A stretch of DNA of 36,216 nt. Origin: Succinivibrio sp. GTDB lineage: Bacteria > Pseudomonadota > Gammaproteobacteria > Enterobacterales > Succinivibrionaceae. The notes under the pieces are model-generated. The model saw only the letters and a program-made list of their open reading frames with translations, was not told where the DNA came from and ran no database searches. The DNA lies in NCBI GenBank assembly GCA_017469335.1, contig JAFUGP010000019.1, positions 1-36,216 of the forward strand, written 5' to 3'. Shown one piece after another: positions 29,287-36,216 of this stretch. The stretch's first letter is position 1. Each line of letters starts with the position of its first letter. Position numbers and translations under genes: made by a program.

Positions 29287-32200
29287 TGAAAGCACGCCTC
29301 TTAAACATTCTCAAAAAGCTGCTCTCGCTGCGGGTGCTGGCCGTCTTGGGCGTTCTGGTGCTGCTGCTTGCGGCGTTTTTGTATTTCCTGCTTGGCACCA
29401 CCAAAGGCGCCCGCACCGCGGTGAGTGCGGTCAACTCCCTGTTAGAGGGGGTGGTCAGTGTCAAAGCCGATATTACCGCAGGCTCTTTGTGGCGCGGTTT
29501 CAAAACCCAAGACGGTCTGGTGGTCGAACTGCCCGAGATCATCAAAATCAGCGCCTCAGACTTTGACCTTGCCTACAGTCTGCACGGGATCTTCGAGCCG
29601 CTTGAACTTGAAGTGGACCATATCAAGGCCGACGATCTGACGGTGGCTCTGGATGATGCGCTGTTCGCCCCTGCGCCCGAGGGTGAGGAGATAAGTGAGA
29701 GCGCCGGCGATGAAGAGCCGTTTAAACTTAACTTTCCTTTGAAAATCAATCTAAAAGAACTGTTGCTGCATAACTTTACGCTGCAAAGTCAGATCATTGA
29801 AGTGAAGGTGGGCAGTGCCAGATTAAGTGCGCTGGCAGAGGATAACCGCGCCAGGCTGCTGGACGCAGAGGCGAGCGATGTCACCGCTCACTTAAAGAAT
29901 GAGTACTGGGAGGATGATCCTGACGCGCCCTCGGAGCCTGCGTGGGTGGAGAGTTTTGACGGCGGGGACGGTGCAATTGCGGCCATAGGTCCCATCGAGC
30001 TGCCGCTGCAGGTGGGGGCTGACCATCTTGAGATAAAGCGCGGACGCTATTATATGGCGCAGTACGACACCGGTCTTGTCGATGCCGTGCTTGACGGGGC
30101 AGACTGGCGGGCGCTGCACCTTAAAATAGACCGCCTGCAGGCCAGTCATGAGTTAGGCGAGGTGGAAGTATCCGGGGCACTGGACTTTGACGAGTACCTC
30201 ACCATGGATTTTGCGCTCAAAGGACAAGGCGGGAACTCGCAGGCGGCCCATGACAACTACGGCGGACTGCTGCCGGGCTTAAGCGGTGAGGGTAAGGTGC
30301 AGGGACCGCTTACCGATTTAAAGGCGCAGGTGCAGATCAACACGCCGCAGCGCCTGCAGGCTTCCGCGCGCATGAATGTGCTCTCCTCGCTGTTGCCCTG
30401 TGAGCTTGAATTGAGCTCTCAAGGGCTCAATTACCCGCTCTCCGTTCCTTATGTAGCGCAGGGACGCGAAGAACTGAGCGATGCCGACTGGGTGGCTCAG
30501 GATGAAGTCTCCCACCCCTCCGCGCAGAATAAGAGCCGGGAGGCGGTGAGCGCGGAGCAGGGCGCTGCCGCAGCTGACTCTGCCTTGGAACAGCAGGAGC
30601 AGGAGGAGCTGCTCATGTGCGTGGAGGATCTGCATCTTAAAGGGGCAGGCTCGCTCGAGCGGGGGGTGGACAGTGAGCTTACCGCGCACTTTAAGGGTTT
30701 TGAGTGCGATGTCGACGTGGCCCTGAAAGCCAAGGTGGGATTGAGCGGTACCGACATCGGCTCGCTGGATATCTCAGGCAATGCCTATAAAGCCCCGCTG
30801 ACGCTGACTTTGCAGGGACGGGCCGACTACGCCGAGAGTGTGGGGTTTGCCGGCAGCGTGCAGGCTGCAAGCGGCAATTTGGGAGGTCTGCATGAGCTGC
30901 TCGCCGGCCCGGCTGCGCTCGATACGGCACTCTCTCTCAAGGTAGGCGATGCTGTGGAACTTGCGGTTGACACCCTGCAGGCCTCAGCCACCCTAAACGC
31001 TCTTAAGGCCGATCTGCACGGCAACAACATAGTCTATGACAGCTTGGGGGTGATAAACATCGGTGCTCTGAGTTTTGTTCAGGGCAGCAACCACCTAGAT
31101 GCCCGCGGCGCACTGTCCGAGCAGAATTCCAAATTGGAAGCCGACTGGGCCTTTGATGATCTAAGCGAGCTCGATCCTGCCATCACCGGCACGGTGACCG
31201 GCCGGCTGCAGCTCTCGGGCAGTTATGCCCTGCCCGATATTGAACTGGTAGGCGACGCCGACAACCTCGACATTTACGGTACGCAGCTGCACGGCGTGAT
31301 GGTCAACGCCAAGGTGGAGCCGGGCAAGGAAAAGGGCGGGATCACCGTGCTGGCCAACTCGGTGAAATTCTCCGAGGATCTCAAGCCCTCGCGGCAGTGC
31401 TCTGTGGATCTCTCCGGCACTTTGGACCACCATCGGCTCTCCTTGGGGTGCGGCGGAGTCAACGGCGGCATCATCAGCTTAAACGGCGGTTTTGACAAGT
31501 CCGAACAGCTCTGGCAGGGCGAGCTTACCGATCTGGTGTTCTCCAGCGAGTACACCAATCCCATTGCGCTGCAGCATCATGTGCCGGTGACGGTTGACAT
31601 TGACGATGTCAAAGGCAGTGTGGGTGAGCTGCTCTTAACCGGCAGCGCGGGCAACATCCGCCTGGCCGGCACCACCTTTACTCAGGGCAATGTGCGTACC
31701 GCGCTGGACATCACCGACTATGATCTGAAAAACCTCGCGAGGTTTCTGCCTGAGGACGCCAAGGTGAAGGGTACCATCGCGCTGCATGCCGACGTGGAGG
31801 TCAAGAACGGCCGGCCCGACATCGATGCCGTGCTGACCTCCGCAAAGGGCCGGGCCTCTTTCTCCGGTGTCTACTTAGGTTATGACAGCCTGAAACTTGA
31901 GGCGGGGCTGCACGGTGAGGTGCTCAGCGCCGGCACGGACATCCAGCTCTCGCGCAGCCACGGACATCTGAACACTGCCTTGCAGGTGAGCGATCTCTCG
32001 GGGGCGCGGCAGCTGTCAGGTGACGTGAAATTGGACGCGCTGGATCTGGAGATCTTTGCCGGAGCAGGCGGGGGATTCAACGAGCTTACGGGCAAGCTCA
32101 ATGTCGACGGACAGTTAGGTGGTACGCTGCGCGCCCCTCTGTTCAACGGCCAAGTCCAGGTGCAGGGCAGCGCCGAGCCGCATTACGACATAGGGCGCAT

Positions 32201-33296
32201 TGATAATTTTGATTTCAAGCTACAGGCCCGCGGCAATCAAGGTACTCTCACCGGCCTTATCAATCTCAACGAAGGGGAACTCAAGCTTGACGGTGATCTC
32301 AACTGGCAGGACAGCGCCGGCGGCACTCTGACTTTGAGTTCGCACGAGCTGCCGCTGTTTTTGATGGGTTACGGCATCTGCTACATCGACATGGATGTCA
32401 AGGCCGCGCTGCTTGATCATCTCGATGTGCGCGGCTTGGTGTCCGTGCCGCGCGGCATCATCCAGGTCAAGAGCGTGGAGAGCGGGGGCGTGAGCCCCTC
32501 CAAGGATGAGATCATAGTGGGTGAGAACGGCACTCAGGAGCTCATCAAAAAGTCCCTGAAGGCCGAGCCGCCGCTTAATTCCTACATGGATCTGGTCCTT
32601 AAGCTGGGTAATGCCCTGAAGGTAGACGCCATGGGACTTAAGGCCGATGTGCGCGGCGAGGTCACCGTCAAAAAGGACATCAGCGACAAAGATCTCGATG
32701 CGCGCGGCAAGATTTACCTCCATGACGGTCAGGCTCAGGTTTACGGGCATAACTTCATCGTCAACCGCGCCGAGACCCAGTTCACCGGTGACATCACCAA
32801 TCCTCAGCTCAATGTGGAAGTGGTGGTGGACCCGCGGGATATCCAGGATGATGTCACCGCCGGCGTGCGGGTTTTGGGCAGCGCGACCGACTTTAACATT
32901 GAGCTCTTCTCCAAGCCTGCCATGTCCGACAATGAGGTGCTCTCCTACATTCTCTACGGTCACGGTCTGGACAAGGACTCGGATAACCCGGAAAATTCCA
33001 GTACCCAACTGCTCATGGCTATGGGTCTGGGTACCACCACGGGTCTGGTCAACGATATGGCCGGTGCTTTGGGCATGAAGAACGTGCAGTTCCGCTCCTC
33101 CGGCTCGGGAGACAGCACTCAGGTGGGCGTGCAGAGCTATATCACCAACCGTATCATGGTAGGCTACGGTTACGGTGTCTTCACCTCGGTGGGTGAGTTC
33201 AGACTGCGCTATGAGATTTTAAGAAAGCTATATCTGGAGTTCGTCTCCAGTATCGATCAGGCCGTGGATCTGATCTACAGTTTCGAGTTCAATTGA
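29286..33296 (+). CDS. tamB: Translocation/transport protein TamB
   Basis: 1336 residues. An N-terminal signal anchor, about residues 15-37 (LRVLAVLGVLVLLLAAFLYF), holds it in the inner membrane; the body is the long AsmA/VPS13-like beta-strand groove that spans the periplasm. The C-terminal DUF490/TamB domain is clear: PPLNSYMDLVLKLGNALKVD, KIYLHDGQAQVYGHNFIVNR, TQFTGDITNPQLNVEVVVDP, and MVGYGYGVFTSVGEFRLRYE at the end, which binds TamA. Two acidic/Gln-rich inserts (about 125-145 and 412-445) are unusual. The ATG is the last base of the tamA stop (TGATGA), so translation is coupled. Confidence 0.95.
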   Translation: MKARLLNILKKLLSLRVLAVLGVLVLLLAAFLYFLLGTTKGARTAVSAVNSLLEGVVSVKADITAGSLWRGFKTQDGLVVELPEIIKISASDFDLAYSLHGIFEPLELEVDHIKADDLTVALDDALFAPAPEGEEISESAGDEEPFKLNFPLKINLKELLLHNFTLQSQIIEVKVGSARLSALAEDNRARLLDAEASDVTAHLKNEYWEDDPDAPSEPAWVESFDGGDGAIAAIGPIELPLQVGADHLEIKRGRYYMAQYDTGLVDAVLDGADWRALHLKIDRLQASHELGEVEVSGALDFDEYLTMDFALKGQGGNSQAAHDNYGGLLPGLSGEGKVQGPLTDLKAQVQINTPQRLQASARMNVLSSLLPCELELSSQGLNYPLSVPYVAQGREELSDADWVAQDEVSHPSAQNKSREAVSAEQGAAAADSALEQQEQEELLMCVEDLHLKGAGSLERGVDSELTAHFKGFECDVDVALKAKVGLSGTDIGSLDISGNAYKAPLTLTLQGRADYAESVGFAGSVQAASGNLGGLHELLAGPAALDTALSLKVGDAVELAVDTLQASATLNALKADLHGNNIVYDSLGVINIGALSFVQGSNHLDARGALSEQNSKLEADWAFDDLSELDPAITGTVTGRLQLSGSYALPDIELVGDADNLDIYGTQLHGVMVNAKVEPGKEKGGITVLANSVKFSEDLKPSRQCSVDLSGTLDHHRLSLGCGGVNGGIISLNGGFDKSEQLWQGELTDLVFSSEYTNPIALQHHVPVTVDIDDVKGSVGELLLTGSAGNIRLAGTTFTQGNVRTALDITDYDLKNLARFLPEDAKVKGTIALHADVEVKNGRPDIDAVLTSAKGRASFSGVYLGYDSLKLEAGLHGEVLSAGTDIQLSRSHGHLNTALQVSDLSGARQLSGDVKLDALDLEIFAGAGGGFNELTGKLNVDGQLGGTLRAPLFNGQVQVQGSAEPHYDIGRIDNFDFKLQARGNQGTLTGLINLNEGELKLDGDLNWQDSAGGTLTLSSHELPLFLMGYGICYIDMDVKAALLDHLDVRGLVSVPRGIIQVKSVESGGVSPSKDEIIVGENGTQELIKKSLKAEPPLNSYMDLVLKLGNALKVDAMGLKADVRGEVTVKKDISDKDLDARGKIYLHDGQAQVYGHNFIVNRAETQFTGDITNPQLNVEVVVDPRDIQDDVTAGVRVLGSATDFNIELFSKPAMSDNEVLSYILYGHGLDKDSDNPENSSTQLLMAMGLGTTTGLVNDMAGALGMKNVQFRSSGSGDSTQVGVQSYITNRIMVGYGYGVFTSVGEFRLRYEILRKLYLEFVSSIDQAVDLIYSFEFN

Positions 33297-34867
33297 TGAA
33301 AAACCAGCTACCGCATCAGGCTACGGTTCAGGCAGATGCCGCAGAAGATCTGCCGGTAAAGCTTGATTTTACTCAGGACAACGGCAGTTCAGCCGAGTAT
33401 CTGTCCAGTCAGAGCTGCACCCCGCGCAGTTTTGCCGCCCTGCAGCTGAGGGCGCGCAGCGCGGTGCGCGCGCTGCTAGGCGGCAACGGACGCAACCTGC
33501 TGCTCTTGTGCGGCAGCAGCAGTTTTGACCAGCTGCAGACGGCCTGTGATCTGCTGCAGGAGGTAGGGGGCAGCGAGGCCACGGTGGCTTTCGCCCCCAC
33601 CAGGTTCGAGCTGTTCGGCAACGAGGACACCCCCGGAGTGCTCACCTCCCCAGGCTGTGTGGTCATGCCCTGCGCGCACCTGGTCTATCATCCCAAATGG
33701 CTGGGCATGGTCGGGGCCTGCTTGAGCCAGAACCGCGAACTGAAGCTCATTCTCTGCGGCGATGCGGCCGACTGCGCGGATCTGAGAATGCTCTTTCCCG
33801 AGCTTGACAATGCCCTGCATGCCGATGTCATCACCGAGTTTCCCGCCGATGAACAAGGCGAGCTGCCGGCCGCGCTGCTCTCCTACTATGCTGTCAAGTT
33901 TGGCTTTAAACACTTTGACGCCCGGGCAGTGCGCCTGCTGTGCACCCTGTGCACCCGCTTGAGCGGGGACAGACGCTATTATTCCCTGCCTGAGCTCAGA
34001 TTGCGCGCCCTCGCGCAGGCGGCCAGTGCCTACAGTACGGGTCCGGTGGTGGAGGCGCGGCATCTGCTCAAGGCCATGGCCGCCGAGGATTTTAGGGTCA
34101 ACTTCCTGCAGTGCGCCGAGCTGCGGGACCACCGCGATCATCAGATTTTGATAGAGACCCGTGGGGCGGTGGTAGGTCAGATCAACGGCCTGTCGGTAGT
34201 GGAGACGGCCGGCACTTCCTATGAGTACGGCGAGCCGGTGCGTATCACCGCCACCTTAAGGGCCGGCGGGGAGGGCGATGTCATCGACATCGAGCGCAAG
34301 GCCGAGCTGGCAGGCCAGATCCACGCCAAGGCCATGATGATCATCAACGGTTTTCTGACCAAGGAGTTCGGCTCGGCCCAGCCGCTGCCGGTGTCGGCCA
34401 GTCTGGTGTTTGAGCAGTCCTACAGCGAGATTGACGGTGACAGCGCCTCCCTCACGGGGTTGTGCGCGGTGCTCTCCTGCTTAGCCGCGCTGCCCCTGAG
34501 ACAGGATCTGGCGGTGACTGGGGCGGTGGACCAGTTCGGGGATGTGCAGCCTGTAGGCGGGGTCAACGAGAAAATCGAGGGCTTTTTCCGTATCTGCCGT
34601 CTGCACGGGCTGACCGGCACCCAGGGCGTGATCATCCCGCTCTCCTGCGTGCACCAGCTGGTACTGCGCGAGTCGGTAATGAGAGCCCTGCGTGAGGGCC
34701 GCTTTCACATCTATGCCGTAAGCCATGTGCGTCAGGCCATGCAGCTTCTGTGCTCCACCAGCTGGGGCACCCCCGAGGAAGAGGGTACGGTCAGCGGACT
34801 TATCTGCGCTCACTTAGAGGAGATAGTAAGCCGCGGCGGGAACAAGCCCTGGTGGCATCTGTGGTAA
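33296..34867 (+). CDS. Lon-like protease (LonH/YcbZ type)
   Basis: 523 residues. The C-terminal half is a Lon-type protease: Ser383 in GDSAS and Lys426 in VNEKIEGFF. The 43-residue spacing equals that of E. coli Lon (679/722), so the catalytic dyad is intact. The middle has LVFEQSYSEIDGDSAS, AVTGAVDQFGDVQPVGGV, and the C-terminal GVIIPLSCVHQLVLRE. The N-terminal half (LLLLCGSSSFDQLQTACD; VVMPCAHLVYHPKWL) corresponds to the ATPase region but lacks a Walker A motif, so ATP dependence is unlikely. It is shorter than E. coli YcbZ (about 586). It overlaps tamB by one base (TGATGA). Confidence 0.88.
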   Translation: MKNQLPHQATVQADAAEDLPVKLDFTQDNGSSAEYLSSQSCTPRSFAALQLRARSAVRALLGGNGRNLLLLCGSSSFDQLQTACDLLQEVGGSEATVAFAPTRFELFGNEDTPGVLTSPGCVVMPCAHLVYHPKWLGMVGACLSQNRELKLILCGDAADCADLRMLFPELDNALHADVITEFPADEQGELPAALLSYYAVKFGFKHFDARAVRLLCTLCTRLSGDRRYYSLPELRLRALAQAASAYSTGPVVEARHLLKAMAAEDFRVNFLQCAELRDHRDHQILIETRGAVVGQINGLSVVETAGTSYEYGEPVRITATLRAGGEGDVIDIERKAELAGQIHAKAMMIINGFLTKEFGSAQPLPVSASLVFEQSYSEIDGDSASLTGLCAVLSCLAALPLRQDLAVTGAVDQFGDVQPVGGVNEKIEGFFRICRLHGLTGTQGVIIPLSCVHQLVLRESVMRALREGRFHIYAVSHVRQAMQLLCSTSWGTPEEEGTVSGLICAHLEEIVSRGGNKPWWHLW

Positions 34868-34870
34868 GGA

Positions 34871-35794
34871 TTATTGCAGGCGCAGGGTTTTGAGCAGGTG
34901 TTCTTTGACCTCGGCCACCTGTACCCCCAGACAGAGCTTATGCTCAGGACGTCCCGCGAAGACATCGTGCGGTACGTTGAGCCTGCCCAGCGGCCTTAAA
35001 GTCTGACCGTCGGTGGGACCGCCTAAGGAGACCGTCAGGGGCGTGGTGACGGTCTGATACCAGCCGGGGTTGTTGAGGTAGCTGACCGTCAGGGCGTCAT
35101 GCACCGCCATGCCGGCGGAGCCCCCGCGTTTTAGGTAAAAATCAAGATAGAACGCGGTGATACCGCGCAGAAACTCATCTTTAAGCCTGGCGATCTCCTC
35201 ACCTGAGATCTGCACCTGCATCGTCACATCCAGCGGTATGAGCACCAAGTTCAGCGTCGATGCCAACACCAGCTCGGCGGCCTCGGGATCGTTTAGGATA
35301 TTGAACTCGGCAAAGTGCGTCATGTTGCCCCCGTACCCATTGCTGCCGAAGGCCCCGCCCATGATGATGACCTCCTTGAGCAGTGAAGGAAGTTCCGGGC
35401 AGAGATTTAAGGCCAAAGCCAGATTGGTGAGCGGACCGATGGTGCACAGCGTAAGCTCGCCTCGGTAATGCCAGGCGCTCTCGATCAGGTAGTGCACCGC
35501 GTCGGGAGCTGTGCTGTTTTCCGGGAATGTCACATAATCGCCCAGTCCGTCGTGACCGTGAATATGGGACTCCAGCGGCAGGGGACGCCGCGACAGCGGC
35601 CGGGAGGCACCTTTGAAGACCGGCTGTGAGACGCCGTAATGACGACATAAGGCCTTGGCGTTTTTCACGGCCTGCTCCACCGCGACATTGCCATAAGTAC
35701 AGGTAATGCCGATGAGATCCTGCGTCAAAAGAGCGTAGCGCAGGGCCACGGCGTCGTCCACGCCGATGTCGGTGTCGATGATAAGCGGGCTCAT
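34871..35794 (-). CDS. Inosine/uridine-preferring nucleoside hydrolase family protein
   Basis: 307 residues. It splits nucleosides to base and ribose (salvage) using a calcium-bound Asp cluster. The start carries the family signature DTDIGVDDAVALRYAL, followed by GITCTYGNV. CTIGPLTNLALALN and the EFNILNDPEAAELVLAS stretch are the other signatures, with VHDALTVSYL contributing the late Asp/His. ATG 35794 has GAGGAG upstream; a frame from 35953 adds 53 residues with no family match. It converges on the Lon-like gene with only three bases between stops and no visible terminator. The natural substrate (inosine, uridine or cytidine) cannot be decided. Confidence 0.93.
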   Translation of the reverse strand: MSPLIIDTDIGVDDAVALRYALLTQDLIGITCTYGNVAVEQAVKNAKALCRHYGVSQPVFKGASRPLSRRPLPLESHIHGHDGLGDYVTFPENSTAPDAVHYLIESAWHYRGELTLCTIGPLTNLALALNLCPELPSLLKEVIIMGGAFGSNGYGGNMTHFAEFNILNDPEAAELVLASTLNLVLIPLDVTMQVQISGEEIARLKDEFLRGITAFYLDFYLKRGGSAGMAVHDALTVSYLNNPGWYQTVTTPLTVSLGGPTDGQTLRPLGRLNVPHDVFAGRPEHKLCLGVQVAEVKEHLLKTLRLQ

Positions 35795-36170
35795 TTGCAA
35801 CTCCTCTGCCGCACGGGCGGCAAGCACTTCACAGGGCATTCGGGTCTGCCTCAGGAGCTCTGGTGCAGAACATACTATGGCAGGGCGTTGCGGTGCGAGA
35901 TGCCGAGCGCGTTCCTGCCTTTGGTGCCGTTGTACTTTACCGGGTTTTTGCAACAGCTCTCACAACGCAGCCCTTACTCTGTCTTTTAAGATGGAAACGG
36001 CGTCGGCACCATGCGGGTACCGGCAGCGGTTTACACCATTTTAGGAGCTGTCGCAGATTTATATACTGTTCCATGAACAGAGCTAACCAAAAACTGCCCT
36101 GTTTAAAAAGGCTAATAAGTTTGGGTAAAAGTCATAATCACCGGGATACTGGATCTTAAGGATTACAAGA
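35795..36170. other. Non-coding region upstream of the nucleoside hydrolase gene
   Basis: 376 bases without a convincing gene. It must hold the minus-strand promoter of the hydrolase gene, which I could not identify. A small dyad, CTGTTC-CAT-GAACAG, lies at 36066-36080. CTGTCGCAGATTTATA (36048-36063) might be the terminal inverted repeat of an insertion sequence whose transposase begins at 36171, but no second end is in the window. Confidence 0.4.
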
Positions 36171-36216
36171 TGTATTTAGTCAAGACAGTCAGCATAAAAG
36201 ACCAGGCTTTCATAAA
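36171..36216 (+). CDS. Start of an unidentified gene, possibly a transposase; 3'-truncated
   Basis: ATG 36171 has AAGGA seven bases upstream, and the frame is open to the window edge (15 complete codons: MYLVKTVSIKDQAFI). The short N-terminus resembles those of some IS4/IS1634-type transposases, but 15 residues cannot establish this. A CATAAT that could be a -10 element lies at 36134-36139. Confidence 0.4.

Noticed and set aside
29240-29566. 108-residue frame across the tamA/tamB junction
   Set aside because: It is an out-of-frame shadow of two confident genes.
35863-36159. 98-residue plus-strand frame upstream of the nucleoside hydrolase
   Set aside because: No ribosome binding site, no recognisable domain, and biased composition; treated as non-coding.

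Overview
The window looks like a chromosomal segment of an anaerobic gammaproteobacterium. GlnA is the 469-residue adenylylatable type, OmpA has the enterobacterial-style C-terminal domain, and TamA, TamB and a YcbZ/LonH-like protease are present. Nucleases and ATPases of families that proliferate in gut and rumen bacteria flank these genes. I infer a relative of the Succinivibrionaceae/Aeromonadales, but there is no rRNA or other marker to prove it.

Layout. 3-1145: 3' part of an AAA-like ATPase/PD-(D/E)XK nuclease gene, convergent with gdhA (1364-2716, minus) across a perfect bidirectional terminator. 2717-3535: a long gdhA upstream region with five TGCACC-type motifs and one doubtful small ORF. 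3536-5498: a secreted cyclophilin-like protein and an unusual protein with a C-terminal HTH-like domain. 5653-7356: ompA with a leader hairpin, then a PEGA-like lipoprotein. 7568-11832: an accessory block made of an HNH endonuclease overlapping a HIT-family gene, followed on the other strand by two AAA/DUF4143 ATPases. 11833-12248: non-coding sequence containing a lysine-rich open tract without a start codon, then a hairpin.

12249-25882 is a 13.6-kb co-directional (minus) nitrogen block: carA-carB-solute-binding protein, a small membrane/coiled-coil protein, then glnA-gltB-gltD. With gdhA it covers both ammonium-assimilation routes (GDH and GS-GOGAT) and a major glutamine-consuming step (carbamoyl phosphate synthesis). 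gdhA and glnA each have a sigma70-like promoter with the same GGTGCA hexamer in its 17-bp spacer, which suggests a shared repressor.

26345-34867 (plus): a WYL-domain regulator, then tamA-tamB-lonH-like joined by two one-base TGATGA overlaps. TamA has a lipobox, which is unexpected for this lineage. 34871-35794 (minus) is a nucleoside hydrolase. The right edge holds the first 15 codons of another gene, possibly a transposase.

Start codons were chosen by ribosome binding site and family alignment from memory. No database search was possible, so family names rest on recognised motifs.
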